Numbered from the stretch's first letter, positions 1 to 9,038 are shown. The stretch is DNA of 64,000 nucleotides from Pseudomonadota bacterium (GCA_027487515.1 JAIYDL010000018.1:62001-126000), one strand, 5' to 3'. Notes: generated from the letters alone by a model not told the origin. Numbers and translations are program-made.

Positions 1-1
1 T

Positions 2-406
2 GTCATCTACGTGGAAAACGCGGCCCTGGCCCACGTGCAGGCCCTGGAGCATCTCTCCCCCGGATCCGCGGTCTGTGGCGAGGCCTACTTCGTCGGGCAG
101 GAGAGACCCGTGAAGCTTTGGGATTTCATCAATCAGGTCCTCGCACAGGTGAAGCTCGACCCCGTGAGCGGTGCGATCGACGTCTCCGCGGCGTACCGGC
201 TGGGATGGCTCCTGGAAAAAGTTTTTGGGCTCTTAGGCATTAACAAACCCGAGCCGCCCATGACTCGGTTCGTGGCGCTCAACCTTGGCAAGTCCCATTA
301 CTTCTCCCACGAGAAGGCCCGGCGACACTTTGGCTACGTTCCTCGGATTTCGATCGAAGAAGGGCTCCGGCGGACCTTCGCCCACCGGGAACTCACGGGG
401 CGCTAG
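2..406 (+). CDS. oleD: OleD-like NAD(P)-dependent reductase, 3' end only
   Basis: This is the C-terminal ~135 residues of a 3-beta-hydroxysteroid dehydrogenase/epimerase-family SDR. The frame is open to the window edge (VIY precedes VENAA), so the true start lies outside. The tail follows the OleD pattern: a YVEN motif, 'PVKLWDFIN', 'EPPMTRFVA', 'SHYFSHEKARR' and 'GYVPRISIEEGLRR'. OleD reduces the 2-alkyl-3-ketoacyl product of OleA in long-chain olefin synthesis (known family role). The catalytic YxxxK and cofactor site are not in view. The stop codon lies in a CTAG shared with the convergent enoyl reductase gene. A general sterol/sugar epimerase of the same superfamily is the alternative. 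Confidence 0.7.
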   Translation, partial: VIYVENAALAHVQALEHLSPGSAVCGEAYFVGQERPVKLWDFINQVLAQVKLDPVSGAIDVSAAYRLGWLLEKVFGLLGINKPEPPMTRFVALNLGKSHYFSHEKARRHFGYVPRISIEEGLRRTFAHRELTGR

Positions 407-1182
407 ATCTTTTTTGCGAAGGTTTTGACCACGGCCTGGTCGAAGGTGTTGCAGCTCATGCCCGCGTCGACCAGAACGGTGGTGGCATTGATCCCGCTTG
501 ACTTGGGAGAGAGCAGGAAGCAGACGGTGTTGGCCACTTCCTGGGTTTCGAGCGCCGCTCGTCGAAGTGTCAGGGCCTCTGCGAAAAGGTAGTTATCGAT
601 GTAGTCCGGGATACCGGCACTCGCGGACGTCTTGAGGGGGCCTGCTCCCACGGCGTTGACCCTGATGCGAGAGAAGTCGGAGAACGACTTCGCGAGGTAG
701 GGGACGGTGGCGTCGAGCATGGCCTTGATGGGCCCGAGGTAGCCGTAGCTCGTGGCCCTGGTGTTGGAGATAGAAATCGTTACGATGCTGGCGGTGGGGA
801 CCAAGCACTCCCGAAGCTGGTGACTCATTTCGACAAGCGAGAAGCAACTGATCTGGGCCGCTTGAAGGTAGTCTTCGCGCTTGGTCTCAAGAAACGGCTT
901 GGGGCCTTCAGAGAAATTCGCAAACGCCAGGGAGTGGACGAAACCGTCGAGTGGTCGAGCGACCTTGGCGCCTAGGTCCCGGTCCTTTTCCACGTCGAAG
1001 ACGAAGCACTCTGATCCTGGGAAGAGCTTCGTCACCGCAGGGAGATGGGCCTCACTCTGAACGGAAAAGAGGCACGTCGCTCCGTGTTCAATCAGCGTTC
1101 GAGCGGTGAAGAAGGCCACGGATTTTTTGTTGGCGACGCCGGAGATGAGAAAGGTTCGGCCAGCGACATCCAGGAAGTTCAT
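403..1182 (-). CDS. FabI-like enoyl-[acyl-carrier-protein] reductase
   Basis: A 259-residue short-chain dehydrogenase of the FabI type. It should reduce the trans-2 double bond of an acyl-ACP with NAD(P)H, the last step of a fatty-acid elongation round. The FabI spacing Tyr-x6-Lys is present at Y146/K153 ('SYGYLGPIKA'), unlike the YxxxK of FabG. The N-terminal cofactor motif is FabI-like and unconventional ('ISGVANKKSVAFFTA'). It is the last gene of a four-gene minus-strand operon and its ATG overlaps the stop of the dehydratase gene by 4 bases (ATGA). Because it sits in a pathway cassette rather than a housekeeping fab cluster, it may serve a special lipid or polyene rather than bulk fatty acids (inference). 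Confidence 0.75.
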   Translation of the reverse strand: MNFLDVAGRTFLISGVANKKSVAFFTARTLIEHGATCLFSVQSEAHLPAVTKLFPGSECFVFDVEKDRDLGAKVARPLDGFVHSLAFANFSEGPKPFLETKREDYLQAAQISCFSLVEMSHQLRECLVPTASIVTISISNTRATSYGYLGPIKAMLDATVPYLAKSFSDFSRIRVNAVGAGPLKTSASAGIPDYIDNYLFAEALTLRRAALETQEVANTVCFLLSPKSSGINATTVLVDAGMSCNTFDQAVVKTFAKKI

Positions 1183-1616
1183 TCCGCTCCCTCGTTTTCA
1201 ACCAGTGTTGCCGCGAATTCGATGGTCATGATGGTTTTCCCCTCGCAGGTGATTTTTCCTTTCATGAACGCAGCGTTCGCGAGCATCTCGATGAAGTCGA
1301 CGGTGATGTGGAGGAGATCCCCGGGGCGAGCGATGTTTTTGAACTTCGTCCCTTGGATCCTCGTCACAAGGGCGGTCTTAGAGTTTCCCGCTGCCTCGCC
1401 TCGAAGGGCCATTAGGAGAGCACCGGTCTGGAACGCGGCCTCACACAGGAGCACCCCGGGCATGACCGGTCGACCTGGAAAGTGGCCCCGAAAAAAATCC
1501 TCGTCTCCCGTGAGCTTCTTCGACGTCGTGATGGAGGTCTCCGAGCTATCGACGATCTGTTCGATGAAGAGGAAAGGATCGCGCTGAGGGATGTTGGCAA
1601 GGATGGTCTCAAGCAT
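1179..1616 (-). CDS. FabZ-like 3-hydroxyacyl-ACP dehydratase
   Basis: A 145-residue single hotdog-fold dehydratase that removes water from 3-hydroxyacyl-ACP. The FabZ/FabA active-site block is clear: 'GHFPGRPVMPGVLLCEA' with catalytic His45 and Glu59. The start was placed at the ATG at 1616 because the protein then begins 'MLETILANIPQRDPF', the usual FabZ N-terminus; this ATG overlaps the end of the ketoreductase gene by 8 bases, so translation is probably coupled. The frame is open further upstream, but that stretch lies inside the previous gene. It works between the flanking ketoreductase and enoyl reductase. Confidence 0.8.
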   Translation of the reverse strand: MLETILANIPQRDPFLFIEQIVDSSETSITTSKKLTGDEDFFRGHFPGRPVMPGVLLCEAAFQTGALLMALRGEAAGNSKTALVTRIQGTKFKNIARPGDLLHITVDFIEMLANAAFMKGKITCEGKTIMTIEFAATLVENEGAE

Positions 1617-2355
1617 TGAGGCCTCCGGCGACGTCGAGGGTTGCCCCGGTGATGTAGGAAGCCTCGCGGGCGGCGAAGAAGAGGACCGCGTGGGCCACCT
1701 CATCGACTTTCCCGAACCGCTTCATCGGCACCTGAGACTTGTACTCCTTCACTTGCTCTTCCGGGAGATCGGCCAGAAGCTCGGTCTCGATGAACCCGGG
1801 ACAGACGTTGTTGATGGTGATGTTTCTCTTGGCGACTTCCTTTGAAACCGACAAGGAAAGCGCGATCTGTCCGGCCTTCGACGCGGCGTAGTTGGCCTGT
1901 CCGGGAAGGCCCAGCTTTCCGCCGACGGAGGACATGTTCACGATGCGGCCGTAGCGGTTTTTCATCATCTGGAGGACCGCGAAGCGAGTCATGAGGTAGG
2001 TTCCCTTGAGGTTCGTATCCAGCACCGAGTCCCAGTCCGATTCCGGCAGGCTCGCGACGATGTTGTCGCGGCGGATCCCGGCGTTATTCACCAGCACTTC
2101 GAGGGACGGGAATTGCCCTTCGTACTCCCGGAAGAAATTCTCCACCGCCTGGGCGTCGGCCACGTTGAACTTCTTCAGCACCAGCTTCTCTCCGTAGAGT
2201 GCGAGTTTTTCTTTGAAGTTCCGGGCCGCTTCGTCGTTGCCTGAGTAGGTCGCAATGACGGTGGCCCCGGCGCGCAGGAATGTTTCCGCCAGGCCCGCTC
2301 CGATGCCTCGGGTCCCTCCGGTGATGATCACGTGCTGGTTCGTAAACTGGGTCAT
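1609..2355 (-). CDS. FabG-like 3-oxoacyl-ACP reductase (SDR)
   Basis: A 248-residue classical SDR. It has the cofactor loop 'GGTRGIG' (13-19), the NNAG motif (90-93), Asn115, Ser143 and the catalytic Y156-AAS-K160, followed by the FabG-type 'VCPGFIETEL' segment. It should reduce 3-ketoacyl-ACP with NADPH. The ATG at 2355 is preceded by a strong GAGGAG ribosome site and lies one base after the stop of the CrtI-like gene; longer upstream starts would overlap that gene. With the dehydratase and enoyl reductase it gives a full reductive cycle, but no ketosynthase or acyl carrier gene is seen in this operon within the window. Confidence 0.82.
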   Translation of the reverse strand: MTQFTNQHVIITGGTRGIGAGLAETFLRAGATVIATYSGNDEAARNFKEKLALYGEKLVLKKFNVADAQAVENFFREYEGQFPSLEVLVNNAGIRRDNIVASLPESDWDSVLDTNLKGTYLMTRFAVLQMMKNRYGRIVNMSSVGGKLGLPGQANYAASKAGQIALSLSVSKEVAKRNITINNVCPGFIETELLADLPEEQVKEYKSQVPMKRFGKVDEVAHAVLFFAAREASYITGATLDVAGGLNA

Positions 2356-2356
2356 G

Positions 2357-3787
2357 TTAGGCTCCTCTTCCCGCGAGATAACTTTCAATAGCGTTGGCCT
2401 GGATGGCGCCGTAGTTGGCGGCCCCGAGCCAGCCGGACATGATGATGCCAACGGAGCCGGCGTGAAAGAGTCCCGGGATTGTTTTGTGTAGGTTCATGGA
2501 AACGTCGAGGCCCTCGAACTTCGTCCCGAAGGAGGTTCCCTTCGGGTGCAGCGTGTACCGCTCAACGGTGAGGGGAGTGGCCGCGTCGATGACTTCGAGC
2601 TTGTCCCGGATGTCCGGGATGAAGGCCTCGAGGCCTCGGAGGGTGTCTTCGATCATCTGGAGCTTTTCGGCTTCGTAGGCTTCGGGGGAGAGGTTCTTCC
2701 AGTCGTCGTAGTGGCAGTTCGTCGAGGAGACGATGGCGACCCGGGCCTCCGGGGACTGGGGCCTCGTCTCGTGGGGGTAGTAGACCGAAAAAGTGCGGCT
2801 CGAGACCTTGAGGTCAAGGAGGCGCGCCGGCTCGTAGGTCGGATAGCTCGAGGTGAACACGAGCTCTCCGATGTAGGGGATCGTCGCTCCCTCTTTGAGG
2901 CCCATGTAAACCTGACAGCTCGAGGAATTGAGCCGGATCGAGCGCGTTTTCTCAACGTACTCTGCCGGAAAGTGCTCCTCCCCGACGAGGCCCAGGACGG
3001 TCGATTTGATGTTGCCGTTCGAGAGAACGGTCTTCGCCTCGACGACTCTTCCCCCCACCGCAACACCGGCAGTGACGCCATCCTTCAGAACGATCTTTTC
3101 GACCCGCGCCTGGAGCTTGATGTCGACGTTATTCTTCAGGAGCTCATCTTTCATCTTGGCGATGAGCACGTCGGTGCCGCCGCGGAAGGTGTACACACCT
3201 TTACTCATGAAGTTTGAAAAGACGATGCCGTAGGTGATCGCCGGGTCATCTAGGGTGGATCCGTTGGCGTAGGTAATGGGCTCCATCAGAAAGCGCACGA
3301 CGTCGTTTCGTCCCGGGAAGAAGCGGTCGAAGAGCTCCCGGTTGGTGAGGCGAGCGTCGTCGTAGAAGTTCATTTCTCCGAGGTACTTAAAGAAGCCGTC
3401 CACGGTGTCCCGGGACAGGCCGAAGGTCTCGACCAGAACCTGGGTGTAGTGCTCTTTCGTGAAATCCGTCTGCACCGAGAACTGAGGATTCACGAAGCGC
3501 ACGTCTTTGAGCTGGACGATGGAATCGGCGATTTCGCGGCTCCAGTATTTCCGACAGGTCTTGATCATCCCAACCGGGAAGCCATGGAGAGAGACATCAA
3601 AAACATGGTTCCGCTCGTCTCGAAAAAACCACGTGGCAAAGCCCCCGAGCTTATTGTGAGACTCAAGAAGAAGGACGGCGTGCCCGTTGCGGCCAAGGAT
3701 GTTGGCGGCGGTCATTCCGGCCAGGCCTGAGCCGATGATGATGACGTCGTAGTTTTTAGAGATCTCGTCTCGAACTTTATACAGCAT
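2357..3787 (-). CDS. CrtI/CrtISO-like FAD-dependent oxidoreductase
   Basis: A 476-residue flavoprotein of the phytoene desaturase/carotenoid isomerase family. It has the N-terminal FAD dinucleotide motif G19-S-G-L-A-G24 with Glu42 at the end of the second strand, and a C-terminal FAD signature near residues 440-465 ('GLFHAGSVGIIMSGW'). Family members desaturate or isomerise polyenes; the substrate here is unknown. It is the first gene of the operon that continues with fabG-, fabZ- and fabI-like genes, separated from them by 1 base or less, so a lipid or polyene substrate made by those enzymes is plausible. A retinol saturase-like or other amine oxidase-fold role cannot be excluded. Confidence 0.7.
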   Translation of the reverse strand: MLYKVRDEISKNYDVIIIGSGLAGMTAANILGRNGHAVLLLESHNKLGGFATWFFRDERNHVFDVSLHGFPVGMIKTCRKYWSREIADSIVQLKDVRFVNPQFSVQTDFTKEHYTQVLVETFGLSRDTVDGFFKYLGEMNFYDDARLTNRELFDRFFPGRNDVVRFLMEPITYANGSTLDDPAITYGIVFSNFMSKGVYTFRGGTDVLIAKMKDELLKNNVDIKLQARVEKIVLKDGVTAGVAVGGRVVEAKTVLSNGNIKSTVLGLVGEEHFPAEYVEKTRSIRLNSSSCQVYMGLKEGATIPYIGELVFTSSYPTYEPARLLDLKVSSRTFSVYYPHETRPQSPEARVAIVSSTNCHYDDWKNLSPEAYEAEKLQMIEDTLRGLEAFIPDIRDKLEVIDAATPLTVERYTLHPKGTSFGTKFEGLDVSMNLHKTIPGLFHAGSVGIIMSGWLGAANYGAIQANAIESYLAGRGA

Positions 3788-3910
3788 GAGCTGAAGCCTC
3801 GCACAGCGTTAGAGAGATAAATATCATCCGCGAAGATTAGACGAATCTGTCGAAAAAGTCATGATTTCCGTTACAATTAACGAAAAGTATAATTTCAAAG
3901 GATTGCTCCT

Positions 3911-5740
3911 ATGTTGGTGTTCAAGCATTTGAAGACCACCTTCAGCCTCGATTACCGCTCCCTTGCTCTCTACCGCTTCCTGATGGGGCTCGTGGTGATG
4001 TGTGACGTGGTCTACCGGTGGGAAGATCTGACGAACTTTTACACCGACGCGGGTCTGGTGCCGCGGAATATTTTTGTCTCTGAGATGGCCATGCCTTGGT
4101 CATTTTCCCTCCACCTCGCCAACGGATCAGATGCGTTTGCCATAGGAATGTTTTCCCTTCACTTCCTCTTCGGGCTCATGCTCCTCTTGGGGTACAAGAC
4201 CCGATGGGCGATCCTGGGGGCCTTCGTCATGACGGCTTCGGTCCACAACCGGAACTGGTTGGTGAACAACGGGGGAGATGATGTGCTGCGAGCGGCACTT
4301 TTCCTTTCGATCTTCCTTCCCCTGAACCGGCGCTTCTCCGTCGACTCTGCGCTCGCAAAAGAGCGCGAGGAGGACGGGGCCTTCTTCTCGACCTGGGGCC
4401 TGACGTTCTTCCTTCAGGTCTTTGCCATCTACTTCGTCAGTTACGTCCTGAAGGACTCGGACATCTGGCGGCGAGACTTCACCGCGGTTTTCTTCTCCTC
4501 TCGCCTGGAGATCTTCGCGACTCCGCTGGGGCTCTGGCTGCGGGACTACCCCTTCATCTGTAAAGTCATCACCTGCCTCAGCATCTACCTCGAGTGGCTG
4601 GGGCCGATCCTCTTGGTCCTGGCCTTCCTCTTTCGCAAACACTGGTGGCACGTGAGGACCTTCCTCGTGGTCGCTTTCATCGGTTTTCATTTTGGTATTT
4701 TCCTCACCATGAACATTGGTCTTTTCACGTTCATCTGTGAGGCCGTGTGGACCCTCTTCATCCCAGGGCCCGTGTGGGACCGCGTAGACGCCTGGTTCAG
4801 AAGTCGGGGGTTCGGGAACCTCAAGATCTTCTACGATGCTGAGTGCGGGTTTTGTCAAAAAGCCGTGAGGCTCCTTCGAGAGTTCCTCCTCTTCCGAGAC
4901 GTCCCGGTGTTGCCCGCGCAGGAGCAGACGGAGGTCTGGCATGACATGCAGCGGATGCACTCTTGGGTGGTGGTCAACGGCGCCGGTGAGCGCTTCTTCC
5001 ACTACGGGGCTTTCCTCGAGATCCTGCGCCACTCGCCCGTAGGCCGCTCCTTCCTGAGGCTTTTTTCTCTCGCACCCGTTCGCCGCATCGGGGACAGGGC
5101 CTACCACTGGGTGTCGCACCACCGGCCTTCGCTGGGGAAAGCTTCCCAGTTTTTTCCCTACCGGGAGCCAAGCAAGAAAGTTGTGTTTCTCCGCTGGGCG
5201 ACGGAGCTCGGCGGCGCCTTCATCTTCGTGACTCTTCTGATGTGGAACCTCACGACGATCAAGCGGTACGACATCCAGGCCCCGTTCTTTCAAAATGTCT
5301 CACGCTGGCTCCACCTCTACCAGGAGTGGAACATGTTCGCCCCGTTCCCCAAGATGGATAACATCTGGGTCGAGATCCCGGCGGTGCTGGGTGACGGGTC
5401 TGAGCTCGAGCTCTTGTCCGGGTCCCGGGACATCTTCAGCATCAAAGACCAGGAGTTCTACCGGCAGATCCCCAACGAGCACTGGCGGAAGTTTTATCTC
5501 AACATGTCCGAGCGCAACGACTACGCCCGCTACTTCGGAGGCTTCCTCTGCCGGCAGTGGAATGACCGGAAGATCCGTGCCGTCCCGCAAACGACGCTCC
5601 GGAAGTTTGAGATCATCGTCTACTCGCAGACGACGCTCCCGGACGGGGACAAGAGTGGCATCAACCGGAAGCTGTCGTGGAAGCACTGGTGTTTCACCGA
5701 GGACTACAACCGCGAGGCGAAGGGCCCGCGACCGGAGTGA
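3911..5740 (+). CDS. HTTM membrane protein fused to DCC (thiol-disulfide) domain
   Basis: A 609-residue membrane protein. Residues ~1-290 hold several hydrophobic helices typical of HTTM, the domain shared with vitamin K-dependent gamma-carboxylase. Residues ~303-420 form a DCC/DUF393 domain opening with 'LKIFYDAECGFC', which has the D-x2-C-x2-C signature. Another membrane segment (near 'FIFVTLLMWNL') and a ~150-residue soluble tail with 'QEWNMFAPFPKMDN' follow. Bacterial HTTM proteins have no settled function; DCC domains are predicted redox proteins. The ATG at 3911 has AAAGGA just upstream. A TATAAT lies only 17 bases before the ATG, so the leader may be very short. Transcribed divergently from the CrtI-like operon. 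Confidence 0.75.
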   Translation: MLVFKHLKTTFSLDYRSLALYRFLMGLVVMCDVVYRWEDLTNFYTDAGLVPRNIFVSEMAMPWSFSLHLANGSDAFAIGMFSLHFLFGLMLLLGYKTRWAILGAFVMTASVHNRNWLVNNGGDDVLRAALFLSIFLPLNRRFSVDSALAKEREEDGAFFSTWGLTFFLQVFAIYFVSYVLKDSDIWRRDFTAVFFSSRLEIFATPLGLWLRDYPFICKVITCLSIYLEWLGPILLVLAFLFRKHWWHVRTFLVVAFIGFHFGIFLTMNIGLFTFICEAVWTLFIPGPVWDRVDAWFRSRGFGNLKIFYDAECGFCQKAVRLLREFLLFRDVPVLPAQEQTEVWHDMQRMHSWVVVNGAGERFFHYGAFLEILRHSPVGRSFLRLFSLAPVRRIGDRAYHWVSHHRPSLGKASQFFPYREPSKKVVFLRWATELGGAFIFVTLLMWNLTTIKRYDIQAPFFQNVSRWLHLYQEWNMFAPFPKMDNIWVEIPAVLGDGSELELLSGSRDIFSIKDQEFYRQIPNEHWRKFYLNMSERNDYARYFGGFLCRQWNDRKIRAVPQTTLRKFEIIVYSQTTLPDGDKSGINRKLSWKHWCFTEDYNREAKGPRPE

Positions 5741-5761
5741 GATCCAAGACATCCGGCCGTC

Positions 5762-7975
5762 TCACTTCTCGGTCATGACCGTGACTTCGAAGTTCTCGGT
5801 GACGAGTTCTGGGGCGGCCAAGAATTTCTGACACTGGGCCATGAGTCGCTTCAGCGGCTTGTCATTGGGGTTTAGAGCATAGAGAGCCTCGAAGTGAGCG
5901 AGGGCCTCCTGGAACCGCGTGCCCTGGTAGTGCTGGTAGGCCTCGGTGAAGCGCTGGTAGGCGGCGGAGTCTTTCGAGAGCCAGTGCTGAGCGTGGAGCA
6001 CCTCGAAGATTTCGACGGCCGTGGTCTTACCTTTCACCACCACCTTGTCGATGCCGCGGATTTTGATGGCGGTCAGATCGATGCGCTCGCGGGTCATGTC
6101 CGAGATCAGGATCTGTGCGCCGTAGTACTTACACAGCGACTCCAGCCGCGCCCCGAGGTTCATGTTATCTCCGAGAGCGGTGTACGAGAAAATCCGCGAT
6201 GATCCCATGTTCCCGACGGAGCACTCCCCGGAGTTAAGGCCCACTCCCACCAGGAACTCGGGCCTTCCTAAGCGCCGAAATTCTTCGTTGATCTGCGGGA
6301 GACTGTCGATCATCTTGATCGCCGCTTCGACGGCGTACTGGGCGTGGTTCCCGATCGGGAGGGGGGCCCCCCAGATGGCAACGATGGCGTCACCGATGTA
6401 CTTGTCGAGGGTCCCCTTCGTGTCAAAGACGATGTCTGTCATAGCACCCATGTAGAGGTTCAGGGAATGGGCCAGTTCCGTGGCCGAGAGACCCTCGGAG
6501 ATCTTGGTGAAGTCGCGCACGTCAGAGAAGAGGCAGGTGATGTCCATCTTCGTGCCGCCGACCTGGAGCTTGTCCGGGTGCTTGAGCATTTCGTCGACGA
6601 TGGACGGGGCCACGTAGCGCGCGAAGGTCCCGCGGATTTGCTTTTTCTCTTTGTTCGCCTCGTAGAACTGCAGGAACGTGTTCCAGGTGTAGCAGGCGAT
6701 GAATCCGAAGTAGCAGTAGAAGAGCTTCAGCTCATAGCCCTCGGGTAGGAAATACAACTTGTCGGCGTAGTAACTTCCGGTGACGACGCCGATGACCACG
6801 AGCGCGTCGAGGAAGGGGTTCCCGAGCCGCTGGACCGCCAGGAAGAGGCCCACGCCGATGATGAGAAGAATCAGGGAGAATTTGATCGAGTCGTTGGAGC
6901 TCTGGTAGAAGTGCCCGTGGAGGAGCATGTGGGCCATGTTCATGTGCGAGTAGACCCCCGGCATCTTCGGATGGAGCGGGCTGTGCCGGAGATCGTGCGC
7001 ACCGAGCGCCGTGCTTCCAATGAAGACCATCTTCCCTTTGAGGAGGGCCCGCAGCTTCGGATCCGTCTTCTTGGCCTTGAGGAGATCATAGAGCGAGACC
7101 ACCGGGAACTGGTTCTCTCCCCCGACGTAGCGGATCTTCACCTCTCCGCCCCGGCCTATCTCCATCTTCTTCCCTTTGAGCTCGAGTTCCCCGGTGCCGT
7201 CGGCGAAGATTTTGACGGTGTTGTTGGTTCCGGTGTAGGCCTGGAACGCATTCATCGCTAGGGAGCCATAGTAGATGGTGTCGACGTTGGCCACGAGCTG
7301 ATGGTTCCGGTAGATCCCATCCGGATCTGCTTCGGTGGTGATGTTTCCAAGCCCCACCTCCGAGGCCACCAGGTCAGCGATCGGGAAGGTGAACTTATTG
7401 ATCCTCTTCGGGATGAATTCGATCTCCGGCACGTTCCGCATCTGGATCGTGTCGTTGAGCATTTCCACTGGGGCTTCTGCCAGGGACTGGTCCTCGTCAT
7501 CGGCCAGAGTGTAGGCGAGGAACGCCCGGCGACCGTCGGTCTGGAAATTCTTCAGCGCCTCAGCGAACAGTGCATCCTGAGAGACCCCGCCGTAATCTGG
7601 GGACTTCTCCGGGTAGAAAATATCGAGTGCGACGACCTTCGCGCCGAAGTGGCGGAGCTGGTCAATCATCTCGGCGTGCCGGGCCCGGGGAATGGGCCAG
7701 ACCCCCAGGTGCTCCAGGGAGTAGTCATCGATTTTAACGAGCACGATGTCCTTACTTCGGAAGCTCGGGTCAAGCTGGGCCTTCATCCGTGCGTCGTAGA
7801 AGCGGTTCTCGAAGGAGATCGTGTAGTTTAAGAATTTATTCAGAGTGCCGGTTAACACGTTGGTGTTATCCAGGTCCTTGACGATCATCGAACAAAAGAT
7901 CGAAAGGAGGGCGAAGGTAATGATCGCAAGGAGGCCTAAGGAGCGCAGCGACTTGGTGAGGAACTTTATCAGCAC
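5762..7975 (-). CDS. CHASE2-domain class III adenylate cyclase
   Basis: A 737-residue membrane receptor cyclase. One N-terminal helix (~14-32) leads to a large extracytoplasmic CHASE2 domain (~60-340), then three helices (~360-430) and a class III cyclase domain (~480-660). The catalytic pieces are intact: the two metal aspartates in 'FSDVRDFT' and 'YIGDAIVAIWG', the purine-specifying Lys in 'DKYIGD' with Asp in 'ALGDNMN', and the transition-state Asn/Arg in 'NMNLGARLE'. K plus D argues for ATP over GTP. The C-terminal ~70 residues look like a TPR-type helical pair. The start is GTG at 7975 with AAGGA 6 bases upstream. The ligand is unknown. Confidence 0.88.
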   Translation of the reverse strand: MLIKFLTKSLRSLGLLAIITFALLSIFCSMIVKDLDNTNVLTGTLNKFLNYTISFENRFYDARMKAQLDPSFRSKDIVLVKIDDYSLEHLGVWPIPRARHAEMIDQLRHFGAKVVALDIFYPEKSPDYGGVSQDALFAEALKNFQTDGRRAFLAYTLADDEDQSLAEAPVEMLNDTIQMRNVPEIEFIPKRINKFTFPIADLVASEVGLGNITTEADPDGIYRNHQLVANVDTIYYGSLAMNAFQAYTGTNNTVKIFADGTGELELKGKKMEIGRGGEVKIRYVGGENQFPVVSLYDLLKAKKTDPKLRALLKGKMVFIGSTALGAHDLRHSPLHPKMPGVYSHMNMAHMLLHGHFYQSSNDSIKFSLILLIIGVGLFLAVQRLGNPFLDALVVIGVVTGSYYADKLYFLPEGYELKLFYCYFGFIACYTWNTFLQFYEANKEKKQIRGTFARYVAPSIVDEMLKHPDKLQVGGTKMDITCLFSDVRDFTKISEGLSATELAHSLNLYMGAMTDIVFDTKGTLDKYIGDAIVAIWGAPLPIGNHAQYAVEAAIKMIDSLPQINEEFRRLGRPEFLVGVGLNSGECSVGNMGSSRIFSYTALGDNMNLGARLESLCKYYGAQILISDMTRERIDLTAIKIRGIDKVVVKGKTTAVEIFEVLHAQHWLSKDSAAYQRFTEAYQHYQGTRFQEALAHFEALYALNPNDKPLKRLMAQCQKFLAAPELVTENFEVTVMTEK

Positions 7976-8132
7976 AATGATCCTTCCTAGAACAAAGATT
8001 TAATGTTGCTTAAATTGTAGTGACGTTCCGGTTTCGCCGCAACGCCGGAAAGGAGCGACGCTAATCCGGTGCTGAATCTTAAGGAAAGATGTGATAGCGT
8101 GATGCCTTTGATTGGCGAAGAAGGGGAAAGGC

Positions 8133-9020
8133 ATGGAGATCAACAGCGGTAAAGAGAAGTTCCACGCTCACGTGAAACGGCTTCAGGAGAAGATTACTCA
8201 GGAAATGCGCAGCCTCGATCCTGGCCTCACCGTGAGAGAGGATCTTTGGCAGCGAACCGACCACGGCGGCGCCCCAGGGGGCGGGGGAGTCACCCGAGCG
8301 TTTCAGGGGCAACTCTTCGAAAACGCCGGCGTGAACACCTCGTGCGTTTTCGGAAAGATCGACCCACAGTTCGCGCGGCACCTCTCGGGCAGTGGAGATG
8401 AGCTCTGGGCGGCGGGAATTTCGTTGATCATTCATCCCTCCAACCCGAGGGTCCCGACGGTTCACGCTAACTTCCGCATGATCCACCAAGGTGACCGCTT
8501 CTGGTTCGGAGGCGGTGCGGATCTGACCCCGTACTATCCCTACGAAGAGGACTTTTCTCAGTTCCATGGTGTCTGGCGGCGAGCGGCCGGGGAGCGCTAC
8601 GAGGAGATGAAGAAAACCTGTGACGAGTATTTTAACAACGCCCACCGTGGCGTCGAGATGCGCGGTGTGGGAGGAATCTTCTTTGACCATTTCAACAGCG
8701 CAGACCTCGAGCAGGACCTGTCCTATGTGTTCCATCTTTCGGAGCATTTCATCGAGTCCTATTTTCCCATCGTGAGAAAGCGCATGCATGAGGACTGGAG
8801 CGAGTCGGATGAGGATTTCATGCTCCACCGGCGAGGCCGCTACGTCGAGTTCAACCTCCTCCACGACCGCGGCACACTCTTTGGCCTGAAGACCAATGGT
8901 CGAGTGGACTCGATTCTCATCTCTCTCCCTGCCCGGTGTAAGTTCAGTTACCAGTACCGCCCCGAGGCCGGGTCAGTGCATGAGAAAATGTGGAGTTACT
9001 ATACCCCGAAGGCGTGGTGA
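8133..9020 (+). CDS. hemF: Oxygen-dependent coproporphyrinogen III oxidase
   Basis: A 295-residue aerobic HemF, which converts coproporphyrinogen III to protoporphyrinogen IX in heme synthesis. Family blocks are obvious: 'NPRVPTVHANFRM', 'WFGGGADLTPYYPYEED', 'RGVGGIFFDHFN', 'RRGRYVEFNLLHDRGT' and 'GLKTNGRVDSILISLP'. The ATG at 8133 follows AAGGGGAAAGGC; a TTG 21 bases upstream is less likely. Length is normal for the family. It stands alone, transcribed divergently from the cyclase gene. Heme made here would supply the c-type cytochromes encoded elsewhere in the window. Use of O2 implies an aerobic lifestyle. Confidence 0.95.
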   Translation: MEINSGKEKFHAHVKRLQEKITQEMRSLDPGLTVREDLWQRTDHGGAPGGGGVTRAFQGQLFENAGVNTSCVFGKIDPQFARHLSGSGDELWAAGISLIIHPSNPRVPTVHANFRMIHQGDRFWFGGGADLTPYYPYEEDFSQFHGVWRRAAGERYEEMKKTCDEYFNNAHRGVEMRGVGGIFFDHFNSADLEQDLSYVFHLSEHFIESYFPIVRKRMHEDWSESDEDFMLHRRGRYVEFNLLHDRGTLFGLKTNGRVDSILISLPARCKFSYQYRPEAGSVHEKMWSYYTPKAW

Positions 9021-9038
9021 GATCAGAAACGCAGAGAC

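Noticed and set aside
3848-3893. Promoter for the HTTM-DCC gene (TACAAT or TATAAT boxes)
   Set aside because: Two possible -10 boxes, neither with a good -35; the TATAAT would put the start inside the ribosome site. Left as a remark only.
4127-5293. Long open frame antisense to the HTTM-DCC gene (about 388 codons)
   Set aside because: It is a mirror of GC-rich codon use, very rich in E/D/P/R, with no domain or ribosome site; the sense frame is a clear membrane protein.
8026-8050. TTCCGG/CCGGAA inverted repeat before hemF as a terminator or operator
   Set aside because: Only six pairs with a 13-base loop and no U run; could occur by chance.
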